Shown here piece after piece: positions 51,771 through 59,378 of a stretch of DNA of 64,000 nucleotides. The first letter of the stretch is position 1, and each line of letters starts with the position of its first letter. A model generated the notes under the pieces. The model was not told the origin of the DNA. It saw only the letters and a program-made list of their open reading frames with translations, and did no database searches. The DNA is from Solibacillus sp. FSL R7-0682 (GTDB lineage: Bacteria; Bacillota; Bacilli; Bacillales_A; Planococcaceae). The DNA lies in the NCBI RefSeq assembly GCF_038005985.1, contig NZ_JBBOUI010000001.1, forward strand, positions 1,942,001-2,006,000, in the 5' to 3' direction. Made by a program: the position numbers and the translations under genes.

Positions 51771-52127
51771 GTGTCATTAATTAAAATTGTATTTTATATA
51801 GTAGTCATACCATTAATGCTCTTTCTCCTAGAGAAAAAAATTTTAAAGATCGAATGAAAGAAGATTGCAGACACTTCTGGTAAAAAAATTGATCGCTACG
51901 GAAGAATAATATTAATCGTTCTAATACTGGAATTTTATATTCAAGAAAGTAATTCTTATGATGAAGCTTCTAAGTAGTATTTATTGATTTTATTTAGCTT
52001 AGTATGGGGAATTCAAGGGATTTTAGAGTGGATTTACTTAAGAGAAACTAGACAATATATTACGACGTTTCTTTTCGTATTAATTGTAGTTATCTTCATG
52101 TTAAATATAGAGAATATATTCGGATAA
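51771..52127 (+). pseudogene. DUF4181-like membrane protein gene with two in-frame stops
   Basis: A 119-codon frame starting GTG 51771, interrupted by TGA (51855-51857, codon 29) and TAG (51975-51977, codon 69) but otherwise coherent: hydrophobic KIVFYIVVIPLMLFLLEKK, KKIADTSGKKIDRYGR, helical YLLILFSLVWGIQGI and EWIYLRETRQYITTFLFVL. This resembles DUF4181 membrane proteins, where a Trp is common at both interrupted places (LKIE-W and SK-W-Y). TGG to TGA and TGG to TAG are thus the likely changes. It is a non-functional copy unless sequencing errors explain both. Confidence 0.7.
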
Positions 52128-52242
52128 TTATTTAGAGGGATGATTAAATATTCAAATTATCGTTGAATTTATACGTAATTATGGTAATGTAAAAGTATAA
52201 ACGGACGTATGAAGGGAATGTATTTTGGAAAGAAGTGTTTAA

Positions 52243-52875
52243 ATGAGTTTGTATGTTGCTTATGTCATGGTAGGGTTAGCAATCGCAATGCCAGTAGGTG
52301 CTATTACGGTTGAAATGACAAAACAAGGATTAAAAAATGGCTTTATGCATGGATGGGCAGTAGGAATCGGTGGGATGACCATTGATGTATTATTAATAGT
52401 TGCCTTGTATTTTGGTTTAGCCCAGTTTTTATCGCTGCCATTTATTCAAATGCCATTGTGGATTATCGGAGCCGTATTTTTATTTATGCTGGCGTACGAT
52501 TCCATTAAAAATGCCGATAAGGATATTACATTAGCAGGGGAGAAAGTGGAAAAATCGCTCTTTATGACGTATCGTAATGGCTTAATCGTAGCTGTTTCAC
52601 CAGGAAACTTAGTATTTTGGGTTTCAGTATTCGGTACAGTATTAGCCGATTCCTACAAGGGAGATAGCCCTAACCAATTTTTAATTGTTGCTTTCGGAAT
52701 ATTATCCGGCATTTTATTACATGACATTGGCCTATTAACGATTGTTTCATTAACAAGAAAAGTTATGAACCAACAAATGATTAAATGGGCTTCCATCGTG
52801 GCAGGGATTTTATTATTAGGCTTCGGTTGTTACTTTATTTTTGAATTCTATGTAGATGTAAAAAGTATGTTATAG
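52243..52875 (+). CDS. LysE-family amino-acid exporter
   Basis: 210 residues with six hydrophobic helices. The N-terminal VGLAIAMPVGAITVEMTKQG carries the conserved P-x-G-A motif of LysE/RhtB exporters, and NGLIVAVSPGNLVFWVSVFG has the second conserved loop. These proteins export basic or neutral amino acids or related metabolites. The ribosome binding site is weak. It is monocistronic, followed by the ABC-F leader promoter. Confidence 0.88.
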   Translation: MSLYVAYVMVGLAIAMPVGAITVEMTKQGLKNGFMHGWAVGIGGMTIDVLLIVALYFGLAQFLSLPFIQMPLWIIGAVFLFMLAYDSIKNADKDITLAGEKVEKSLFMTYRNGLIVAVSPGNLVFWVSVFGTVLADSYKGDSPNQFLIVAFGILSGILLHDIGLLTIVSLTRKVMNQQMIKWASIVAGILLLGFGCYFIFEFYVDVKSML

Positions 52876-52891
52876 TTCTTAATTATAATAT

Positions 52892-52919
52892 TTGTAAATT
52901 ATAGTTAATTAGATATAAT
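52892..52919 (+). promoter_or_regulatory. promoter of the ABC-F leader
   Basis: -35 TTGTAA (52892-52897), 16-base spacer and a perfect -10 TATAAT (52914-52919). The transcript would start near 52926 and carry a ~290-nt leader. Confidence 0.65.
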
Positions 52920-52951
52920 AATGGTAGTCTATTGTAAAGGGTGATTAGTGG

Positions 52952-52963
52952 ATGAGCAAATAA
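52952..52963 (+). CDS. three-codon leader uORF (Met-Ser-Lys)
   Basis: ATG AGC AAA TAA, with an AAAGGGTGAT ribosome binding site (52936-52945) at normal spacing. It sits just before a long hairpin that ends in an attenuator terminator. A uORF of three residues is known from leaders of related ABC-F genes (as I recall from Listeria lmo0919). Ribosome stalling by an antibiotic here would open the following stem. Confidence 0.6.
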   Translation: MSK

Positions 52964-52965
52964 TT

Positions 52966-53108
52966 CTATTTTACACGTAAAATGTATATGCATTTTCACT
53001 TAAAATAGGATTACTCTGTCCATTTATTATTCTTTTAATTATACCTTTTATTAGGTTTATTTAATAATGAATTGTAATCCTTCTGAAGCTTTATTCAGAA
53101 GGTTTTTT
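52966..53108 (+). promoter_or_regulatory. attenuator leader of the ABC-F gene
   Basis: Stem 1: CTATTTTA (52966-52973) pairs with TAAAATAG (53001-53008), with inner AAAATG (52979-52984)/CATTTT (52991-52996). Terminator: CCTTCTGAA (53079-53087)/TTCAGAA+GG (53094-53102), then six T. Antiterminator: AGGATTAC (53007-53014) pairs with GTAATCCT (53074-53081), removing the first bases of the terminator arm. Stem 1 competes with the antiterminator for 53007-53008. A ribosome held on the uORF would favour antitermination. Confidence 0.65.
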
Positions 53109-53118
53109 ATTTGGCTAT

Positions 53119-53157
53119 GCATATACAATCAAGTGAGCGATTGGAATGATTGTATGC
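53119..53157 (+). other. inverted repeat between the attenuator and the ABC-F gene
   Basis: GCATA and ACAATCA (53119-53131, one bulged base) pair with TGATTGTATGC (53147-53157). It lies in the leader between the terminator and the ABC-F start; its role is unknown. Confidence 0.45.
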
Positions 53158-53215
53158 GAAGTAAATTCATCATCTCCAATTATCGAAAGTGACCCACAAA
53201 ACTGGAGGTGGCGGT

Positions 53216-54676
53216 ATGCCGATTAGAATAAGAAACTTGAACTTTGGATTTGATACGCTGGAACAACCAATATTTCAAAATGTAAATTTGACGTTTGATA
53301 CGAGTTGGTGCCTCGGTTTGATTGGAAGAAATGGCCGGGGAAAGACGACATTATTAAACTTGCTCATGCATAAATATCCGTTTACAGGTGAAATCTTTAG
53401 CGATGTAGACTTTGTGTATTTTCCGCAACAAATACTAAATAAAAAAAACGTAACTTACTATGCCATTGAAGAAGTAATGCCAATCGAATTGTGGAAGCTA
53501 GAAAGAGAATGCCAACAGTTATCATTAAATAAAGAGGTACTCTGGCAACCATTTGAGCAATTATCAGGTGGTGAGCAAACGAAAGTATTACTTGCAGCAC
53601 TTTTTTGTCATGAATCGAAATTCCCACTTTTAGATGAGCCTACGAACCATCTAGATCGAGAAGCTAGACAAGTAGTGTGTGACTATTTAAAGAAAAAGAA
53701 GGGCTTTATTGTTATTAGTCATGACCGTAGCTTTATCGATGAAGTGGTTGACCATGTTTTAGTCATTGAAAAAACCAAAATAAGTTTGTTTAAAGGAAAT
53801 TTTTCGACTTATGACTTGCAAAAGAAACGTAAAGACAATCATGAAACTCAACAAAATAGGAAAATAAAGTTAGAGATTGACCGCTTAAAGCAAACGTCAA
53901 AAGAAAAGGCGGACTGGGCGCATAAAAGAGAAAAAGATTCAGGAAATGATGCCTTTGCCAATGCACGTGCTGCACGCCTTATGAAAAAATCAAAGACTAT
54001 CGAAAAACGGATGCAAGTAAAAATCGAAGAAAAATCACAGCTTCTGAAGGATATGGATGACGTCAATGTATTAACAGTAAATTGTATGTATAGCCATCGT
54101 GACCCTGTACTTCGTGTAAAGGATTTTACGTTAGCTTATGAGGATCGTATTCTTTTTCAGCCAATTACTTTTGAACTTTATCAAGGGGAGCAAGTAGCGT
54201 TAGTAGGCCCGAATGGTAGCGGGAAGACGGCATTTTTAAATTATATGATTGACCAACACTTTGATGGGACGGTAATAGGTGAAGTACTATTGCATCATAA
54301 TGTGACGAAAAGCATCATACGTCAGAATTATGAGAATAATATTGGTTTGCTAAAAGACTTTGCCGTTCAACATCAAATCGATTATACATCACTTTTAACA
54401 CATCTACGTGTATTAGGATTCGAACGAGATGTTTTTCATGTCCCAATTGAGCAGATGAGCAATGGTCAAAAGAAAAAAGTGGAATTAGCAAAGTCACTCG
54501 GCATCTTTGCAGAATTTTTTATATGGGATGAGCCAATGAATTATTTAGATGTCTTTAACCAAAAACAAATTGAAGAAATGATTCTGCAATGTAAACCTAC
54601 TCTTTTATTCGTGGAGCATGACGTTACCTTCCTTTCGAACATTGCGACAAAGGTAATTGTAATTGATCCTTATTGA
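53216..54676 (+). CDS. ABC-F ribosomal protection protein, Lsa/Vga-like
   Basis: 486 residues from ATG 53216, after ACTGGAGGTGG; the longer frame from 53189 contains this site. It has two ATPase domains and no membrane part. Domain 1: Walker A GRNGRGKT (37-44), LSGGEQTK and LLDEPTNHLD. The linker with RLKQTSKEKADWAHKREKDS reaches the ribosome E site in this class. Domain 2: GPNGSGKT (~330), the altered signature MSNGQKKKVELA and WDEPMNYLDV. This pattern is typical of Lsa/Vga-type ABC-F proteins that protect ribosomes from lincosamides, pleuromutilins and streptogramins A. The spectrum here is not known. Confidence 0.88.
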   Translation: MPIRIRNLNFGFDTLEQPIFQNVNLTFDTSWCLGLIGRNGRGKTTLLNLLMHKYPFTGEIFSDVDFVYFPQQILNKKNVTYYAIEEVMPIELWKLERECQQLSLNKEVLWQPFEQLSGGEQTKVLLAALFCHESKFPLLDEPTNHLDREARQVVCDYLKKKKGFIVISHDRSFIDEVVDHVLVIEKTKISLFKGNFSTYDLQKKRKDNHETQQNRKIKLEIDRLKQTSKEKADWAHKREKDSGNDAFANARAARLMKKSKTIEKRMQVKIEEKSQLLKDMDDVNVLTVNCMYSHRDPVLRVKDFTLAYEDRILFQPITFELYQGEQVALVGPNGSGKTAFLNYMIDQHFDGTVIGEVLLHHNVTKSIIRQNYENNIGLLKDFAVQHQIDYTSLLTHLRVLGFERDVFHVPIEQMSNGQKKKVELAKSLGIFAEFFIWDEPMNYLDVFNQKQIEEMILQCKPTLLFVEHDVTFLSNIATKVIVIDPY

Positions 54677-54760
54677 GGAGGTATTTAAAAATTTTTGCTC
54701 GTATAGAATATATTAAATTACAAGAAGGGTTTAATTTTGGTAGTGAGCAGAGGAGGGAAT

Positions 54761-55894
54761 ATGAAAAAATTAGTCTTTCGGTTATTTTTGCTATTTATTT
54801 TAGTGATTAATATAATTGTCATTTATTTATTTTTAAATCCAAATAAAACTTTTGAGCAGGTATTTAAATTTAATGAGGAGTATACAAAGGTTAAAGAGGG
54901 GAATTTTCGAATTTATACACCCCCAAACTTACCATTTCATTCAGAAGATGTATTAAAGGAACTTGTTCAAACAAGGGAGATAGCACAAAGTTTATTGCCA
55001 ATGGACTATGCAAGTCATCATTCAATTCCAATCTTCGTAACACTTTCTGATTACAGAGGACATGAAAAAATTCCATGGTTATCGGGTGCTTACTTTAATA
55101 ATATGGAGACAATTTTAATTAATGGTGAGGCTGAGCAGTATACCTCCTACACGATCCTCCATGAATATAGCCATTATTTATTTGACCTCTATTTAAGAAA
55201 TCAAGAACTTTCAATAGAGGAAATACCCGCATGGTTTACAGAAGGTTTAGCGGAGTATAGTGCATTTGGAGTTCAAAATACGTTAATTGTACAGTCCTCG
55301 TATTACTATGATGTGTTTCCATTTGAGCAGCTGCATAATAACATTTGGTCAAATTCCAATACAATCTACTTACAAGGTTTTTACGCGATTTATGACTTAA
55401 TTGAAAAACATGGGGAAGAGGTAATTCCTGAAATCCTCGCGACCTATAAACAATCCAGGGATTTCGTGAAAGCCTTTGAGGAGGTTACGAAACAAGAATA
55501 TAGTACATACCATGAACTGTTTCGTCTCAATAAAAACCATCTTCAGATGCTAGAAGAAAATTTAAATGAACCCGAGCAAATCTTAAAGCTTGGGGAAGAA
55601 TGGCTTTCAAAGAAATCGACAATCAATCCATATTCACCATTCGTTTTACCATATGTAATTACAGCATCAATCGAGCTACACAACGTAAACGATGCAAAAA
55701 GTTATTTTCAGCAATTAGATCAGCTGTTATTTATTCCAAATGATTATTTGTATTACGCACAGGCCTTTGCAGATGCAGGGGAAGTAGCGTTTTCTAAGCA
55801 GCTTATCGAAAAGGGACGTCAATATGCAGTTAAATATCATTATGATTTAGACGTGTTCGAAGCTGAAGTGAGGAAAGTCCAGTTGGATTTATAA
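54761..55894 (+). CDS. membrane-anchored metallopeptidase (peptidase MA-like)
   Basis: 377 residues from ATG 54761, after GAGGAGGG. One N-terminal hydrophobic anchor (about residues 6-28) puts the rest outside. HEYSH (residues 134-138) in the ILHEYSHYLF segment and the third ligand in PAWFTEGLAEYSA (Glu near 161) define a gluzincin-type zinc peptidase of the MA family. The C-terminal ~120 residues have helix-turn-helix-like TPR repeats (NDAKSYFQQLDQLL). A role in membrane or envelope protein processing is inferred. Confidence 0.82.
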   Translation: MKKLVFRLFLLFILVINIIVIYLFLNPNKTFEQVFKFNEEYTKVKEGNFRIYTPPNLPFHSEDVLKELVQTREIAQSLLPMDYASHHSIPIFVTLSDYRGHEKIPWLSGAYFNNMETILINGEAEQYTSYTILHEYSHYLFDLYLRNQELSIEEIPAWFTEGLAEYSAFGVQNTLIVQSSYYYDVFPFEQLHNNIWSNSNTIYLQGFYAIYDLIEKHGEEVIPEILATYKQSRDFVKAFEEVTKQEYSTYHELFRLNKNHLQMLEENLNEPEQILKLGEEWLSKKSTINPYSPFVLPYVITASIELHNVNDAKSYFQQLDQLLFIPNDYLYYAQAFADAGEVAFSKQLIEKGRQYAVKYHYDLDVFEAEVRKVQLDL

Positions 55895-55947
55895 TTGCCA
55901 TACTTTGAAATGTGGTTGAGGGATCATAAAAAAATAATATTTATTTA

Positions 55948-55978
55948 AAAAGACGATGCGATTGCATTGTCTTTTTTT
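55948..55978 (+). terminator. Rho-independent terminator
   Basis: AAAAGACGATGC (55948-55959) pairs with GCATTGTCTTTT (55964-55975) and seven or more T follow. Confidence 0.88.
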
Positions 55979-56081
55979 CGTCACTACATTGCAAATGCAG
56001 GAATTTGTTAATCAATTTAGGCACTAGTGAATAATGTTTGAAAAATCTGACCCCTTTACTATTTTAATAATTGGATATTTC

Positions 56082-56115
56082 ATAGTAATCAGTTAATTTG
56101 TATACTAATTACTAT
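56082..56115. promoter_or_regulatory. dyad upstream of pdxS
   Basis: ATAGTAAT (56082-56089) and ATTACTAT (56108-56115) form a perfect 8-bp inverted repeat with an 18-base spacer, 26 bases before pdxS. This could be a regulator site. There is no pdxR gene in the window. Confidence 0.35.
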
Positions 56116-56140
56116 TCTAACATTAAGGAGTGATAGAGAA

Positions 56141-57028
56141 ATGTCAATTTCTAAAGGGTCAGATGTCGTGAAAAGAGGGATGGCACTCATGCAAAAAGGG
56201 GGTGTCATTATGGATGTCGTAAATGCAGAGCAAGCAAAAATTGCAGAAGCTGCAGGAGCTGTTGCTGTAATGGCACTTGAACGTGTCCCTTCAGACATTC
56301 GTGCAGCAGGCGGTGTAGCGCGGATGGCAGATCCACGTATTGTTGAGGAAGTGATGAATGCAGTTTCAATTCCCGTAATGGCAAAAGCACGTATCGGTCA
56401 TATTGTCGAAGCACGAGTCCTAGAAACACTTGGTGTAGATTACATAGATGAAAGTGAAGTACTAACACCAGCAGATGAAGAATTCCATTTGTTAAAAAAC
56501 CAATATACAGTACCGTTCGTGTGTGGATGTCGTGATTTAGGAGAAGCTGCACGTCGCATTGGAGAAGGTGCCGCGATGCTGCGCACTAAAGGAGAGCCCG
56601 GCACGGGTAATATAGTAGAGGCAGTGCGTCATTTAAGAAAGGTAAATGCACAAATTCGCGCAGTAGTTGCAATGAATGAAGATGAATTGATGACAGAGGC
56701 AAAATTATTAGAGGCACCTTATGAAGTTTTACGGATCATTAAACGTGAAGGACGTTTACCAGTCGTTAATTTTGCAGCTGGTGGCGTAGCTACACCCGCT
56801 GATGCGGCATTAATGATGGAGCTGGGCGCTGATGGCGTATTTGTTGGCTCCGGTATTTTCAAAGCCGAAAATCCTGAAAAATTTGCACGTGCTATTGTAC
56901 AAGCAACGACACATTACAACGATTATTCATTAATTGCTACTGTCTCAAAGCAAATCGGCATACCGATGAAAGGAATTGATATTCATAATCTACCTCAAGC
57001 TGAACGCATGCAGGAGCGTGGATGGTAA
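56141..57028 (+). CDS. pdxS: pyridoxal 5'-phosphate synthase lyase subunit PdxS
   Basis: 295 residues, the standard size. It builds PLP from ribose 5-phosphate, glyceraldehyde 3-phosphate and ammonia in the DXP-independent pathway. Key residues: Asp-25 in [16 protein letters not shown], the Schiff-base Lys-82 in VMAKARIGH, and a Lys in [10 protein letters not shown] for the second site. The [20 protein letters not shown] segment binds phosphate. It forms a dodecamer with PdxT, which overlaps it by one base. ATG after AAGGAGTG. Confidence 0.97.
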   Translation: MSISKGSDVVKRGMALMQKGGVIMDVVNAEQAKIAEAAGAVAVMALERVPSDIRAAGGVARMADPRIVEEVMNAVSIPVMAKARIGHIVEARVLETLGVDYIDESEVLTPADEEFHLLKNQYTVPFVCGCRDLGEAARRIGEGAAMLRTKGEPGTGNIVEAVRHLRKVNAQIRAVVAMNEDELMTEAKLLEAPYEVLRIIKREGRLPVVNFAAGGVATPADAALMMELGADGVFVGSGIFKAENPEKFARAIVQATTHYNDYSLIATVSKQIGIPMKGIDIHNLPQAERMQERGW

Positions 57029-57609
57029 TGAACATTGGTGTCTTAGCACTCCAAGGAGCTGTCACGGAACATCTTCGAGCAATCCAAGCAGCTGGGGCTA
57101 ACGCTGTAGCGGTGAAAAACGTAGAGCAGCTAGAATATATCGACGGTTTACTCTTGCCCGGTGGGGAAAGTACAGCGATACGTCGCTTAATCGACAACGC
57201 TAGTATGTTACCAGCTCTTCAGCAATTTGCTAAAATAAAGCCCGTATTTGGCACATGTGCAGGGTGCATTTTATTGGCTGAAAATGTTGAAAATGGGGAT
57301 GCTTCTATTGGACAAATGAGAATCACGGTGCGTCGTAATGCATTTGGACGGCAAATAGATAGTTTCGAAACAACTCTTACTATTCAAGGTATAAGTGATG
57401 CTTTTCCCGCTGTTTTCATTCGTGCGCCAAAAATAATAGCGGTAGAGCCAGGTGTAGAAGTATTAGCTACATATGAGGGTGATATTGTATGTGTAAGAGA
57501 TCGACACCTACTCGCGTGCTCCTTTCATCCGGAGCTAACGGATAATTTATCTTTAATAACCTACTTCATTGAAAAAATGTGTAAAGATAATTCTGGCTGT
57601 GCTAATTGA
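57028..57609 (+). CDS. pdxT: pyridoxal 5'-phosphate synthase glutaminase subunit PdxT
   Basis: 193 residues from ATG 57028, which overlaps the pdxS stop (TAATG); the in-frame ATG 57022 lies inside pdxS. It hydrolyses glutamine to feed ammonia to PdxS. Catalytic Cys-77 in FGTCAGCILLAENV, the oxyanion region LLPGGESTAIRR (~43-53) and His/Glu in SFHPELT are all present. The class-I amidotransferase triad is intact. Translation is coupled to pdxS. Confidence 0.96.
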   Translation: MNIGVLALQGAVTEHLRAIQAAGANAVAVKNVEQLEYIDGLLLPGGESTAIRRLIDNASMLPALQQFAKIKPVFGTCAGCILLAENVENGDASIGQMRITVRRNAFGRQIDSFETTLTIQGISDAFPAVFIRAPKIIAVEPGVEVLATYEGDIVCVRDRHLLACSFHPELTDNLSLITYFIEKMCKDNSGCAN

Positions 57610-57649
57610 ATTTGGTGAATAATATAAAGCCTTAATTGGCGGATAGTTA

Positions 57650-57685
57650 AAAAGCTACGTTCATAAAAAAGAACGTAGCTTTTAT
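57650..57685 (+). terminator. terminator of the pdxST operon
   Basis: AAAAGCTACGTTC (57650-57662) pairs perfectly with GAACGTAGCTTTT (57671-57683); the T tract is short but the stem is 13 bp. Confidence 0.85.
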
Positions 57686-58073
57686 TGTTGAAATTTTGTT
57701 ATCACTCGAAAAGTAAATGTTACTCTTTGTATATTTTTCTTTATTAGAACAATAGATTGTAAGCGGTTGATAAAAGGTAATAAGTGAAAAATCCAAGAAC
57801 AAAAAGAAAAACACTTCTTGTATTTTTATTTATATGAATCACTCCATTTTTAAATAATAAATCTAAATCATTATCCATAAATTGAAAATGTGAAATCTTG
57901 TATTTCTAAAAGTTATAATCATTTATTGCCAATTTTGTATTTATTAATTCACGTTTAATGAAATAAATACCAACAGAATCCTTTAAAAGAAGAATAGGCA
58001 AGATATTCAACCTGTTTTTTTACAAAGCGAAGTATATGTATTGAATAAACAAGTAAAGAGGGTTATTTTTAAT
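57686..58073. other. AT-rich gene-free stretch before cysE
   Basis: Nothing recognisable before a possible leader uORF at 58074. No T-box specifier hairpin or T-box sequence is visible, although such leaders occur on cysteine genes in relatives. Confidence 0.45.
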
Positions 58074-58127
58074 ATGAGTGATTTTCAAATTAGTAAATGT
58101 ATAAGATTGAAAATGATAGAGGGGTAA
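58074..58127 (+). CDS. possible 17-codon leader peptide upstream of cysE
   Basis: ATG at 58074 after AAGAGGG, encoding MSDFQISKCIRLKMIEG and stop. The stop lies four bases before the cysE ATG and the cysE ribosome binding site (GAGGGG) overlaps its last codons. It contains one Cys. It could couple translation of cysE to its own; real translation is uncertain. Confidence 0.35.
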   Translation: MSDFQISKCIRLKMIEG

Positions 58128-58131
58128 AAAA

Positions 58132-59061
58132 ATGAAAATTGAAGATTGGCTAAATAATGAAGTGCCTATAATCGCGAATGAATTAACAGAGTATAATATA
58201 AAACATGTAGAGATTGAAAAATCAATCGGTTTTAAAGGACGAGATAAAGTTCATGAAATTTTACTTTGTTTTCATGAAATATTATTTCCAGCAATTTTTA
58301 ATGAAGGATCAGCTGACGAAGTACGTACGCATGTAACAGTTAGTAACAATTTACGAAAATCTGCCCTAGATTTACGTGATATTATCGAAAAGGTTTTAGT
58401 GTATCAAAACTTTGATAATTGTAATGGACAGTGTCGTGAAAAAGCAGATCAAGTAGTGATGAAATTAATTAGCAATTTCCCGCGAATTCGTGAAATGATC
58501 CAAACGGATATTCAGGCTGCGTATAATGGAGATCCTGCTGCTACTTCTACAGAAGAAATTTTATTAAGCTATCCTTCGATTCAGGCAGTGTTTATTCACC
58601 GAATTGCCCACGAATTATATAAGTTAGATGTAACCATTGTTCCTCGTATTATGTCTGAATATGCACACCAATTAACTGGAATTGATATTCATCCAGGAGC
58701 GTCAATTGGTCATTCGTTCTTTATTGACCATGGTACAGGGGTTGTAGTCGGAGAAACGTGTACAATTGGCAACAACGTTAAAATCTATCAAGGGGTTACA
58801 TTAGGTGCACTAAGCTTCCCACTTGATGAAAAGGGTAACCCGATTAAAGGCATCAAACGCCATCCAAACATTGAGGATAATGTGGTGATTTATGCAGGAG
58901 CGACAATTTTAGGTGGTAAAACAACGATTGGTCATGATACCGTGCTAGGAAGTAATATATGGCTAACACATTCAGTACCTCCTTACTCTCGTGTTTATAA
59001 TTCTCAGCCTTCACCAAAGATTAGTAATAGTTCAGAATACGTAATGGAATATGAGATTTAA
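58132..59061 (+). CDS. cysE: serine O-acetyltransferase (EpsC/SrpH type)
   Basis: 309 residues. Makes O-acetylserine from serine and acetyl-CoA for cysteine synthesis. The C-terminal ~140 residues form a left-handed beta-helix of hexapeptide repeats with DIHPGASIGHSFFIDHGTGV (catalytic His/Asp), VVVGETCTIGNNVKIYQGVT and the loop KRHPNIEDNVVIYAGATILG. The long N-terminal helical domain (~170 residues) marks the EpsC/SrpH branch rather than the short Bacillus CysE. ATG after TAGAGGGG. It is not next to other cys genes. Confidence 0.92.
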   Translation: MKIEDWLNNEVPIIANELTEYNIKHVEIEKSIGFKGRDKVHEILLCFHEILFPAIFNEGSADEVRTHVTVSNNLRKSALDLRDIIEKVLVYQNFDNCNGQCREKADQVVMKLISNFPRIREMIQTDIQAAYNGDPAATSTEEILLSYPSIQAVFIHRIAHELYKLDVTIVPRIMSEYAHQLTGIDIHPGASIGHSFFIDHGTGVVVGETCTIGNNVKIYQGVTLGALSFPLDEKGNPIKGIKRHPNIEDNVVIYAGATILGGKTTIGHDTVLGSNIWLTHSVPPYSRVYNSQPSPKISNSSEYVMEYEI

Positions 59062-59100
59062 TAATTAAACTATAGTACTATTCGAAAATTATTAGTAGTA

Positions 59101-59130
59101 AACGTCTGGTATTGTTCCGGACGTTTTTTT
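59101..59130 (+). terminator. terminator of cysE
   Basis: AACGTCTGG (59101-59109) pairs with CCGGACGTT (59117-59125, one G-T), followed by seven T. Confidence 0.88.
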
Positions 59131-59237
59131 GTATAAATAATTTTTAAATAAAAATGCCCCACCGATAAAACCAGAGTTTTCATCTCTGTATCAATGAGGC
59201 TGTAATTTATATAGATTTAGAAACGTATGTTCGATTG

Positions 59238-59378
59238 TTAGTGCTCTTCAAATAAACGTTCATAGTATTCGCTTTTCATATTATTAGTATACCAATTTTT
59301 TGAATAGTAGTCTATATTTTCTTTTGTTTGAAAATTAAAATGAATCCATCGGCCGAAATAAACGATGGGAGTTATTGA
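59238..59378 (-). pseudogene. possible 3' remnant of a gene
   Basis: A coding-like frame on the minus strand from 59408 to a TAA at 59238-59240, with no start codon: ITPIVYFGRWIHFNFQ, KENIDYYSKNWYTNNMKSEY then YERLFEEH. The hydrophilic, Tyr/Lys/Glu composition is like real protein. The 5' part would lie inside the MFS gene. Family not recognised. Confidence 0.35.

Noticed and set aside
51855-51857. Selenocysteine at the TGA of the DUF4181-like frame
   Set aside because: A second in-frame stop (TAG) follows and no SECIS-like stem is visible; a membrane protein of this family has no known Sec.
57686-58131. T-box leader for cysE
   Set aside because: No T-box sequence, specifier loop or terminator precedes cysE.
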